Shown here piece after piece: positions 7,821 to 14,985 of a DNA stretch of 34,107 nt. The translations under genes and the position numbers were made by a program. The stretch covers positions 1-34,107 of the forward strand of contig QZLA01000373.1 in the NCBI GenBank assembly GCA_004796375.1. The letters run 5' to 3'. Positions within the stretch are counted from its first letter, which is position 1. Each line of letters opens with the position of its first letter. This DNA comes from Desulfobacteraceae bacterium. Lineage in GTDB: Bacteria > Desulfobacterota > Desulfobacteria > Desulfobacterales > Desulfobacteraceae. The notes under the pieces are model-generated. The model was not told where the DNA came from, did not search any database, and saw nothing but the letters and a program-made list of their open reading frames with translations.

Positions 7821-10166
7821 TCAGTCTTCCTGTATTGTCACGTGATATTCACTGCCGTTGGTTTCAATATATACTGCGCCGTGAATATCTGTTCGAAAAA
7901 CCCTTGCCTCTTTCTTCCGGTAACGCCGGAGGACGCTCTTGTGCGGAAAACCGTAACGATTTTTCCAGCCGCATGATATTATTACACTTTCAGGATTCAC
8001 TTTATCAAGAAAAAAATCACTGCTTGAACTTGCGCTGCCATGGTGGGGGGAGAGAAGGATTTGAGATGCCAAACCACCTGCCTCAGAGGAAACCAGGCAG
8101 CCCTCCCTGCGTTTGTGTATATCTCCGGTAAAGAGCACTGAAAATGCATGGTACTCTAATCTGAACACCAGTGAGTTGTCATTTTTATCATCCCCTGTGC
8201 AAGAATGCCCCAGAAAGTCAAGTACAGCCTCATCCACCCGGTATTGATGACCCTGTACAGGAATGGTCAAAATCTTCGTATCTTGTTTCTTGGCTGCGTG
8301 GATCAATCTTTCATAGGTTTGAGCAGTGCCCGTATCATGATTTTTAATCAGGGTTTTGACCCTGAAATTTTCAAGAATAAATACCAATCCGTTCATGTGA
8401 TCGGCCTGTGGGTGCGACAGGATTACGGCATCCAGAGTACGGATCTTATTCTTCCATAAAAATGGTGCAATCAAATGTCTTCCGGTATCAAAGGACGATA
8501 TATAGGGAAATCCCCCGCCATCAACCAGCATCCGTTTAGATCCGGGCAACAGGATCAGGGAACTGCTGCCCTGTCCGACATCAAACACCTGGATGCCCAG
8601 ATCCTCCCTGAGATATCTGTCTTTCAGCCAGAATCCGGTATCGAACAGGATCATCAACAATGCTGTCGCCCCCAGCAGTATGCCTTGGAATCTGATTTTT
8701 ACCGCCAGTAAAACCCCGGCTGTTATCAGAAGATAAACTATAAATGTTTCAAACCCTGTTGTCATTCCAATCCTAACCCAGGAAAAAGGAATCTGAACAA
8801 TGACATCCAGCAAGTGAATCGAGATATCCAGAAGATAAGATGATAAAAAAATCAATACCTTGCTTAAAGATACTGTCCATTTAAAAACCAGAAGTGACAA
8901 CAGGCCTGCGGGCAGGGCAAAAAAACCGACTATCGGGACCATAATCATATTGACCATGACCTGGATTGTCGCGACCAGGCCAAAATAGTGGACAACCAAT
9001 GGGGCGGTCCCCAAACCGGCCCAGACGGATACCATGAAAAGCATAAAGGTAAAAGAGATAATTTTAGGCCGATCCCTCCATTTTGAATAATCCACGAAGG
9101 ACATGCCGATAATGATAAAAGTCACCGCAATGAAGGACAGCTGGAAGGAGATGCTGAAAAGGGCGGATGGATCCGTAAGCAGAATCAGGACACCGGCAAA
9201 CGCGAGTGAGTTGATCACGCAGGAATCCCTTTCTATGGCCCTTGACAGCATGACCAGGACAATCATGCATAGTGCCCGCTGGGTCGAAGGAGAAAACCCG
9301 CTGAGTATCGCGTAGATCATCACAGGAATCAATGTCAGCAATGATGCGATACGAGTTGCAAACCCTGAAATCAGCAACCGGCTGGAAAACGATAACAGCC
9401 GGTTGAAAAGCAGGTAAAACAGGAGTGACACGATAGACAGGTGCAGCCCTGAAATGGCAAGTAGATGGGAGGTACCCGATTTTGAAAAGGTATCTCGCAA
9501 ATCCTGATCGATCATATCTTTCTTACCGATACACAACGCACTGAAGATCGCTTTTACCCGTCCCGATTCGATGCACTGATCCACAAGGGCAAGATAGTCA
9601 AAACGATAGCCTTGAACCCATCGGATAAAACGGGTCATACCGGTACAGGAGGCTGGCGGTTGATGATCAACAAGGGCTTTTGGGGAGATTCCGGAACTGG
9701 CCAGGATCCCTTTAAACTGCATGTAGCGCTCATAATCAAACCCGCCTGGATTGTTGAAATTATGAAAGGGTTTCAACCGTGAATAAAAGGTCACCTGATC
9801 CATGTATCGTAATGGATGCGGCAGTATGCCATAAATGTTCAGGTAAATACGCCCATTCACCTGCACTGTTGCGGCTTCCTTTGTGTAGCGGGTTAATTGG
9901 ATGGTATACCGGGTTCTGGATTCAGACTGTTTGGCAAATGACGCCACCCTGCCCGAGATCAACAGTTTTTCCTTTTGAAACAACGGGTCAAGGGATTTTA
10001 AATGGATGGAGGGTGCTGCCTTGACCTGTATCAGGTAGCAACCTGCAATAAAACATGCAATATACGTAAAGAAGAGGAATCCCTTTTCAAAAGAGATGGC
10101 TGTGAAAGAAAAGACCCCCCAGGTGAGAATAAGCCCGGCAAACAGGAACCGTGGATCAGGAATCAT
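7821..10166 (-). CDS. comEC: ComEC/Rec2 family competence protein (DNA uptake channel)
   Basis: ComEC forms the inner-membrane channel through which single-stranded DNA enters the cell during natural transformation. From the first ATG the protein has 781 residues with the full family order. A DUF4131-type N-terminal region comes first, then the competence domain with FSKSGTSHLLAISGLHLSIV and many membrane helices (about 215-490). A C-terminal metallo-beta-lactamase-like domain follows (about 530-781) with DVGQGSSSLI, LSHPQADHMNG and LSPHHGSASS. The N-terminus is doubtful. The frame stays open for 35 codons above 10166, and that stretch encodes a helix (VRTLILIASGIVVG) resembling the usual first helix of ComEC. 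It contains no ATG, GTG or TTG, so the real start may be a rare codon such as ATA at 10235. Natural transformation itself is not shown by this gene alone. Confidence 0.88.
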   Translation of the reverse strand: MIPDPRFLFAGLILTWGVFSFTAISFEKGFLFFTYIACFIAGCYLIQVKAAPSIHLKSLDPLFQKEKLLISGRVASFAKQSESRTRYTIQLTRYTKEAATVQVNGRIYLNIYGILPHPLRYMDQVTFYSRLKPFHNFNNPGGFDYERYMQFKGILASSGISPKALVDHQPPASCTGMTRFIRWVQGYRFDYLALVDQCIESGRVKAIFSALCIGKKDMIDQDLRDTFSKSGTSHLLAISGLHLSIVSLLFYLLFNRLLSFSSRLLISGFATRIASLLTLIPVMIYAILSGFSPSTQRALCMIVLVMLSRAIERDSCVINSLAFAGVLILLTDPSALFSISFQLSFIAVTFIIIGMSFVDYSKWRDRPKIISFTFMLFMVSVWAGLGTAPLVVHYFGLVATIQVMVNMIMVPIVGFFALPAGLLSLLVFKWTVSLSKVLIFLSSYLLDISIHLLDVIVQIPFSWVRIGMTTGFETFIVYLLITAGVLLAVKIRFQGILLGATALLMILFDTGFWLKDRYLREDLGIQVFDVGQGSSSLILLPGSKRMLVDGGGFPYISSFDTGRHLIAPFLWKNKIRTLDAVILSHPQADHMNGLVFILENFRVKTLIKNHDTGTAQTYERLIHAAKKQDTKILTIPVQGHQYRVDEAVLDFLGHSCTGDDKNDNSLVFRLEYHAFSVLFTGDIHKRREGCLVSSEAGGLASQILLSPHHGSASSSSDFFLDKVNPESVIISCGWKNRYGFPHKSVLRRYRKKEARVFRTDIHGAVYIETNGSEYHVTIQED

Positions 10167-10250
10167 AGTACCGACAACGATTCCTGAAGCAATCAGGATC
10201 AGGGTTCGGACAAAAAAAGATAGGTTTTTATCTATCCTGCTCGCGGGTAA

Positions 10251-10258
10251 CCCTCCTT
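10251..10258 (-). promoter_or_regulatory. Strong Shine-Dalgarno sequence upstream of comEC without a standard start codon
   Basis: On the minus strand AAGGAGGG occurs between the murA stop and the comEC frame. No ATG, GTG or TTG follows within normal distance in any frame. The nearest in-frame near-cognate codon is ATA at 10235-10233, 15 bases after the last G. This bears on where comEC begins. Confidence 0.5.
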
Positions 10259-10267
10259 GGGGTGGCT

Positions 10268-11521
10268 CTATTTAATTCTTCGGATCTTTGCCCCTAACTT
10301 TGAAAATTTGGTTTCAATGGACTCATACCCCCGATCCATGTGATAAACCCTGCTGATCAGTGTGCTTCCCTTTGCAATTAAACCGGCAATCACGAGGGAT
10401 GCACTGGCTCGGAGGTCTGATGCCATCACCTGGGCGCCCTGAAGGCTCTCAATGCCATTGACCCGGGCATGGCTGCCGCTGGTGATCGTGATGTCGGCTC
10501 CCATGCGAAGGAGTTCATTGGCATGGATAAACCGATTTTCAAATATGGTTTCATGGATATTGCTGCTTTTGTCAGCAATGGTCATCAGTGCCATGAACTG
10601 GGCCTGCATATCTGTGGGAAAGCCCGGATAGGGTAATGTTTTAATATCAACGCTTTTAATGATATCTGTTCGCCGCACCCTGGCGCTTTTATCGGAACAA
10701 TCCACCTGGGCCCCAGTCGCCCTGAGTTTGTTTATGATTCCTCCGATGTGATCCGGTATGCAGTTTTGGATGGTCACATCACCGCCTGTTGCTGCAGCAG
10801 CGACCATAAAGGTGCCGGTTTCAATCCGGTCTGGAATTACATCTATGGTGGCCGGTACCAAGGTATCCGTTCCCTCAATGGTCATGACCGCGGTGCCTGC
10901 CCCTTCAATTTTTGCGCCCATACGTATGAGTGAATCGGCCAGACAGGCAATCTCGGGTTCCCTTGCGGCATTTCTCAGAACGGTTGTCCCTTTGGCCAGT
11001 ACAGCAGCCATCATCAAATTTTCCGTCCCGGTGACTGTCGGCATATCAAAGTAGATTTCAGCGCCTTTCAATGACGGCGCCTTTGCCTCAATGTAGCCAT
11101 GTTCGATGGATATGTCTGCCCCTAAGGCTTCAAGGCCCTTCAAATGCATATCTACCGGCCGGGCACCGATGGCGCACCCCCCCGGCATGGACACCCGGGC
11201 ATGACCGAAACGTGCCAATAGAGGCCCTAAAACCAATATCGACGCCCGCATTTTACGGACAAGATCATACGGGGCTTCAATTTTATTCAGGGTAGAACCG
11301 TCAACAATCAGATCGGTATGATCCCGGACAACGCCTGCGCCCATATCTTCAAGCAGCAAGCAGATGCTTTTTATGTCCATTAAACCGGGTACGTTCGTAA
11401 TCCGGGTTTTTCCGTCTACCAGTATTGAGGATGCAATCAGGGGCAGTGCAGCATTTTTTGCCCCGCTGATCATCACCTCTCCATGCAGCGGTGTGCCGCC
11501 AATAATTTCTATTTTATCCAT
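10268..11521 (-). CDS. murA: UDP-N-acetylglucosamine 1-carboxyvinyltransferase MurA
   Basis: MurA transfers enolpyruvate from phosphoenolpyruvate to UDP-GlcNAc, the first committed step of peptidoglycan synthesis in the cytoplasm. The 417-residue length is normal. The N-terminal ISGAKNAALPL motif and the catalytic loop PGGCAIGARPVDMH are present, with the fosfomycin-reactive cysteine at residue 116 retained rather than replaced by Asp. The C-terminal part has YPGFPTDMQAQF, typical of the family. The ATG start gives the standard MDKIEIIGG opening but lacks a clear Shine-Dalgarno sequence. An intrinsic terminator ends only about 20 bases upstream, so transcription may depend partly on read-through from tRNA-Leu. 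The comEC frame follows on the same strand. Confidence 0.96.
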   Translation of the reverse strand: MDKIEIIGGTPLHGEVMISGAKNAALPLIASSILVDGKTRITNVPGLMDIKSICLLLEDMGAGVVRDHTDLIVDGSTLNKIEAPYDLVRKMRASILVLGPLLARFGHARVSMPGGCAIGARPVDMHLKGLEALGADISIEHGYIEAKAPSLKGAEIYFDMPTVTGTENLMMAAVLAKGTTVLRNAAREPEIACLADSLIRMGAKIEGAGTAVMTIEGTDTLVPATIDVIPDRIETGTFMVAAAATGGDVTIQNCIPDHIGGIINKLRATGAQVDCSDKSARVRRTDIIKSVDIKTLPYPGFPTDMQAQFMALMTIADKSSNIHETIFENRFIHANELLRMGADITITSGSHARVNGIESLQGAQVMASDLRASASLVIAGLIAKGSTLISRVYHMDRGYESIETKFSKLGAKIRRIK

Positions 11522-11542
11522 GAGCCAAACGTAACGCAGAAG

Positions 11543-11576
11543 TTAAAAAGGAGGTTGATACAGATCAACCCCCTTG
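11543..11576 (-). terminator. Intrinsic terminator behind tRNA-Leu
   Basis: On the minus strand a 12-base stem with one mismatch (arms 11575-11564 and 11559-11548, loop of 4) is followed directly by TTTTT. It lies 11 bases beyond the tRNA-Leu 3' end and stops about 22 bases before the murA start codon on the same strand. Confidence 0.75.
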
Positions 11577-11586
11577 AGGATTCAGT

Positions 11587-11673
11587 TGGTACCTGGGACG
11601 AGACTTGAACTCGTACGCTCTTACGAGCAAGGGATTTTAAGTCCCTGGCGTCTACCAATTCCGCCACCCAGGC
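11587..11673 (-). tRNA. tRNA-Leu (anticodon TAA)
   Basis: The minus strand folds as an 87-base class II tRNA with an encoded CCA end. The acceptor arm GCCTGGG pairs with CCCAGGT (G-U at the first pair). The anticodon loop CTTAAAA carries TAA, there is a long variable arm (TGCTCGTAAGAGCG region), and the T-loop is GTTCAAGTC. These features identify a leucine tRNA reading UUA/UUG codons. Confidence 0.96.
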
Positions 11674-11690
11674 TTAACCTTTGAACTTCT

Positions 11691-11720
11691 ATATTATCTG
11701 GTCGTTTTTTGCAAGCTTAA
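11691..11720 (-). promoter_or_regulatory. Possible promoter of tRNA-Leu
   Basis: On the minus strand TAATAT (11696-11691) is a fair -10 element about 18 bases before the tRNA 5' end. TTAAGC (11720-11715), 18 bases upstream, is a weak -35 and is part of the palindrome GCTTAATTTAAGC (11715-11727). The -10 is the better-supported half. Confidence 0.3.
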
Positions 11721-11774
11721 TTTAAGCGTTAAAGGAGATTGTCAATCCCATGCAATTCTGGTAAAACCCTTGTC

Positions 11775-12374
11775 ATGAAAAAAATTGACCAAAAACCTCT
11801 GGTGCTGGCTTCCGCCTCCCCCAGACGAAAACTGCTTCTTGAGCAGATGGGTATTTATCCTGTTATACATCCGGCCATGATTGATGAGTCCGATATTCCC
11901 TGGCAGGCACCCGATCTGTTTGTCACCACCCTGGCCGAGCAAAAGGCAAAAGCAGTCGCTTCCACATATCCGGATCACTGGGTGATCGGTGCGGATACGA
12001 TCGTGGTTCTCAATGGCAACCCTTTAGGTAAACCCGCTTCAAAAGAACAAGCCGTTCATATGCTTGAATCCTTGTCCGGCAACACGCACAGTGTCCATAC
12101 CGGATATGCCATTTGTCATGACCGGGATAACCGCCTGATCCTTGGATCCGTGTGTTCACAAGTCATGTTCAAGGCACTATCCGAGGATGAGATTCAGTGG
12201 TACACGGACACGGATGAACCCTATGACAAAGCCGGTGCATACGGGGTACAGGGAATTGGTGCCTTCCTTGTCGAAAAAATTCAAGGCTCTTACTCCAATG
12301 TTGTCGGCCTGCCGGTGTGCGAAGTATTTAATCAGCTCTTGCATCATGACATTATTCAAATTATAGACCAGTAA
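11775..12374 (+). CDS. maf: Maf-type nucleoside triphosphate pyrophosphatase
   Basis: Maf proteins hydrolyse non-canonical or pyrimidine nucleoside triphosphates to monophosphates and limit misincorporation. The 199-residue protein has the family motifs LASASPRRKLL near the N-terminus, VIGADTIVVL, GKPASKEQA and DKAGAYGVQG near the C-terminus. DKAGAYGVQG is characteristic of the YhdE (dTTP/UTP) branch. The ATG at 11775 gives the normal N-terminus but has no good Shine-Dalgarno sequence. An in-frame TTG at 11739 lies only one base after AAAGGAG and is too close to use normally. It is the first gene of a maf-yggS-queH group, with the next gene starting two bases after its stop. Confidence 0.93.
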   Translation: MKKIDQKPLVLASASPRRKLLLEQMGIYPVIHPAMIDESDIPWQAPDLFVTTLAEQKAKAVASTYPDHWVIGADTIVVLNGNPLGKPASKEQAVHMLESLSGNTHSVHTGYAICHDRDNRLILGSVCSQVMFKALSEDEIQWYTDTDEPYDKAGAYGVQGIGAFLVEKIQGSYSNVVGLPVCEVFNQLLHHDIIQIIDQ

Positions 12375-12376
12375 TC

Positions 12377-13072
12377 ATGGAATCGATTAAGGAAAACTAC
12401 AAAGAGATATCCGAGCAGGTTAATCGTGCCGCCAGAAAGGCCGGTAAAAATCCCCGGGACATCACCCTGATTGCGGTAAGCAAAAAAAAAGACATATCCG
12501 TCGTCAGGGAAGGGATTGAGTCAGGGATTTTTCACCTGGGTGAAAACTATATTCAGGAGGCAGTAGACAAAATCGGACAGTTGAGTCATTACAATGAGGT
12601 GACCTGGCATTTTATCGGACACCTTCAATCCAACAAGGCAAGATTCGCGGTTCAGTACTTTGATCTGATCCACACCGTGGATTCTTACAAACTTGCCAGG
12701 GAAATTAATAAACAAGCCGCAAAGCACGGCAAACGGCAGCACATTTTGCTCCAGGTCAATATCGGGCATGAATCATCCAAGTCAGGAACAGATATCACTG
12801 CCATTATTGACCTCGCCCGACAGGTATCGGTATTAGAGAACATTTCCGTTCAAGGGTTAATGTGTATGCCCCCCTATTTCCAGGACCCGGAAATGGCCCG
12901 CCCGTTTTTCCGGCACCTTGCCCAACTTCGGGATGAAATCATGGATTTGAATTTAGAGAATATTGCCATGACTCACCTCTCCATGGGTATGAGCAACGAC
13001 TTCATGGTTGCCATTGAGGAAGGCGCTACCCTGGTAAGGGTCGGCACTGCTATATTTGGGGAACGGATTTGA
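12377..13072 (+). CDS. YggS/PLPBP family pyridoxal-phosphate homeostasis protein
   Basis: These proteins bind pyridoxal 5'-phosphate without a known catalytic activity and help balance vitamin B6 and amino acid pools. The 231-residue length is normal. The PLP-binding lysine lies in the segment LIAVSKKK near residue 36. HLGENYIQEAVDK, WHFIGHLQSNKAR, GLMCMPP and LSMGMSNDFMVAIEEGATLVR are all family hallmarks, the last forming the phosphate-binding end of the barrel. It starts two bases after maf and its stop overlaps the TTG start of queH, so the three genes form one transcript. Confidence 0.94.
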   Translation: MESIKENYKEISEQVNRAARKAGKNPRDITLIAVSKKKDISVVREGIESGIFHLGENYIQEAVDKIGQLSHYNEVTWHFIGHLQSNKARFAVQYFDLIHTVDSYKLAREINKQAAKHGKRQHILLQVNIGHESSKSGTDITAIIDLARQVSVLENISVQGLMCMPPYFQDPEMARPFFRHLAQLRDEIMDLNLENIAMTHLSMGMSNDFMVAIEEGATLVRVGTAIFGERI

Positions 13073-13602
13073 AAGTTTTATTACATATCTGCTGTGCACC
13101 ATGCAGCATCACGACGACCCAAAAGCTTAAAAACGAGGGGATGGATGTGATAGGGTTTTTCTACCGTCACAATATCCACCCTTACACAGAGTGCATGAAA
13201 CGGGAAGAGACCCTCAAATCCTATGCAGATGATATCGAATTGAAGGTGATCTACCAGCAGGATTACCAGTTGGAAAGATTTCTACAGTCCGTGGTGTTCA
13301 GGGAGTCTGACCGATGCCGGTTCTGCTACCATGACCGCCTCACCGCAACCGCCAAGCTGGCAAAAAAAGGGAAATTTGACGGTTTTTCCACCACACTTTT
13401 GTACAGTAAATTTCAAAATCATGAGATGATTGCCGAAATTGGAGATGCTGTCGGCCGGTCCATCGGCCCGAAGTTTATCTATATGGATTTTCGCCAGGAA
13501 TGGAAGGAGGGGATCCAGGAATCAAAACGGATGAACATGTACCGTCAACAATATTGCGGCTGTATTTACAGTGAAAAAGAGCGTTTTTACGCTGTCAAAT
13601 AA
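13069..13602 (+). CDS. queH: Epoxyqueuosine reductase QueH
   Basis: QueH converts epoxyqueuosine to queuosine in tRNA, the last step of Q modification, and is the non-B12 alternative to QueG. The 177-residue protein contains the family cysteine motifs HICCAPC at the N-terminus, RCRFCYHDRL in the middle and YCGCIYS at the C-terminus, which bind the Fe-S cluster and extra metal. It also has the FSTTLLYSKFQ segment. The start is TTG at 13069, overlapping the preceding TGA as TTGA, with GGGGAACGGA just upstream. No other queuosine gene is in the window. Confidence 0.93.
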   Translation: MKVLLHICCAPCSITTTQKLKNEGMDVIGFFYRHNIHPYTECMKREETLKSYADDIELKVIYQQDYQLERFLQSVVFRESDRCRFCYHDRLTATAKLAKKGKFDGFSTTLLYSKFQNHEMIAEIGDAVGRSIGPKFIYMDFRQEWKEGIQESKRMNMYRQQYCGCIYSEKERFYAVK

Positions 13603-13633
13603 TATGTGGTATTTTTATCTAAACTGTGTTTTA

Positions 13634-13663
13634 TTGAAATCGCTTAAAATCCGATGGTATTAA
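13634..13663 (+). promoter_or_regulatory. Possible promoter ahead of the small orphan gene and glycan locus
   Basis: TTGAAA (13634-13639) and TATTAA (13658-13663) are 18 bases apart in the 124-base gap after queH. A short GC-rich palindrome CCCGGCCCGGG follows a few bases downstream. The match is moderate and read by eye. Confidence 0.35.
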
Positions 13664-13726
13664 CACGAATACCCGGCCCGGGGGATATGTGACAAACCCA
13701 AGCAAGGACAGGACTATCCGGAATCT

Positions 13727-13909
13727 ATGAAAAACCAAAAACAAACTCGATCCGCATCAATCAAGGAGAGACAGGCCGCTTATGACAGCCTGCCGCCGCA
13801 CGTCAAGGAGAATCTGTCGGCTGAAGAGGTGGAACTGTTTTTAAAAGCAGAAGAATGGCCGGACTCTTTATTTAAAAAACTTGAGGAGTTCATCGTACCC
13901 GGTGACTGA
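13727..13909 (+). CDS. Small acidic protein of unknown function
   Basis: This frame encodes 60 residues with a basic N-terminus (MKNQKQTRSASIKERQ) and an acidic, helical remainder (LSAEEVELFLKAEEWPDSLF). There is no signal peptide, membrane helix, cysteine pair or recognisable domain. The biased, protein-like composition and the position between queH and the glycan locus, preceded by a possible promoter, support a real gene. The ribosome-binding sequence is weak (CCGGAAT). Function is unknown. Confidence 0.5.
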   Translation: MKNQKQTRSASIKERQAAYDSLPPHVKENLSAEEVELFLKAEEWPDSLFKKLEEFIVPGD

Positions 13910-13935
13910 TCCTTTGCTAATCCTTTAAGTTCGCT

Positions 13936-13939
13936 GAGG
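13936..13939 (+). promoter_or_regulatory. Candidate Shine-Dalgarno for the SDR gene
   Basis: GAGG at 13936-13939 is separated by seven bases from an in-frame ATC codon at 13947. That is ideal spacing for initiation at ATC, a rare but genetically permitted start codon, in a gene with no ATG, GTG or TTG at its 5' end. Confidence 0.35.
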
Positions 13940-13946
13940 TGCGTGT

Positions 13947-14975
13947 ATCCACTCTGATAAATTAAAAATACTGGTTACTGGCAGTTCCGGAAACATTGGC
14001 TCCTGCCTGTGTGATCTGCTCTCAAGCCACTATGACATTGTTGCACTGGATTGCCGGCCGGAAACGCCCGGCCACAAAAGACCATACCGGAGCCGGGATA
14101 TTTCCACCACGCCTTATCAAACGATCCCAGCAGATATATTTGATGCCAATATACTTGAGGATCTGTTTTCAAAGCATCGGTTTGACGCGGTTATACATTG
14201 CGCCGGTGTATCAAGGCAGCTGTTTAAGAATTTTGATTACTCCAGATATCACGACACCAATGTGGCAACCACCCGTCGTCTGGCCGAGCTCACATCAGAC
14301 GCCAACCCATCTGCCCGGTTTATCTTTTTATCTTCAGTACTGGTATATGGTGAGCACCTGAACCGGATGCCGGTCTCTGAACAACTGACCTGTCATCCGG
14401 CCTGTGATTACTCCAGAAGTAAACTTGAAGCGGAAGTATTACTTAAAAAGATGTTTGATGACAGTCGATTGGACATGATCAATATTCTTCGGCTTGCTCA
14501 GGTCTATGATGTCGATTTTTCAGACAACCTGGACAAGCGGGTATTCAGCCCTTTCAAACTTTGCTACCTGAAACTCGGCAGAGGACAGCAACGGATGTCT
14601 GCCCTTTCAAGGCGTAATTTTATCGACTTTCTCCGTTACCTGATCGAGCGAAACAACGGTAACATCTCCCAAAGAGAGTTTGAAGTTTATAATGTTTCAG
14701 ACAAAGCCCCCTATTCCTTTTGGCACATCATTCAAAGTTTCAGGCGTTCGAATTCCCGTCCAAACCGTCCTGTATTGCCGGTTCCTTTCTGGGCCATCCG
14801 CATCTCCCTTCGCATACTTGCTGCTGCCCTTTGGAAAAATAAGGACTGGGTTGAATCCTGCTACAATAAACTTACCCTTGATTTTATCTACGATAATAAT
14901 AAAATGCTCCAGACCGGGTTTATGCCCATTGATACAATCGATTCCGTATTTTTAGATAACCCAGACAAATCATGA
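13947..14975 (+). CDS. NAD-dependent epimerase/dehydratase (extended SDR), WbpV-like
   Basis: This extended short-chain dehydrogenase acts on nucleotide sugars, either as a 4-epimerase or as the C4-reductase that makes UDP-QuiNAc or UDP-FucNAc from the 4-keto intermediate. Counting from ATC at 13947 the protein has 342 residues. The Rossmann motif GSSGNIG is at 12-18, VIHCAGVSRQ near 93, a catalytic Ser near 129 in LSSVLVYGE, and the Tyr155-Lys159 pair in YSRSK. The frame is uninterrupted from the TGA at 13935. Only the N-terminal start is odd, because the first GTG is at 14262, after the whole cofactor-binding half. Next to WbpL-like and WbpM-like genes, the reductase role is favoured but not proven. 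Confidence 0.82.
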   Translation: MHSDKLKILVTGSSGNIGSCLCDLLSSHYDIVALDCRPETPGHKRPYRSRDISTTPYQTIPADIFDANILEDLFSKHRFDAVIHCAGVSRQLFKNFDYSRYHDTNVATTRRLAELTSDANPSARFIFLSSVLVYGEHLNRMPVSEQLTCHPACDYSRSKLEAEVLLKKMFDDSRLDMINILRLAQVYDVDFSDNLDKRVFSPFKLCYLKLGRGQQRMSALSRRNFIDFLRYLIERNNGNISQREFEVYNVSDKAPYSFWHIIQSFRRSNSRPNRPVLPVPFWAIRISLRILAAALWKNKDWVESCYNKLTLDFIYDNNKMLQTGFMPIDTIDSVFLDNPDKS

Positions 14976-14985
14976 AAAGGATTCA

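Noticed and set aside
11739..11764. Short leader-like ATG reading MQFW-stop before maf, or TTG start for maf.
   Set aside because: Four codons with poor Shine-Dalgarno spacing (12 bases) are not convincing as a leader, and the TTG is one base from AAAGGAG, too close for normal initiation.
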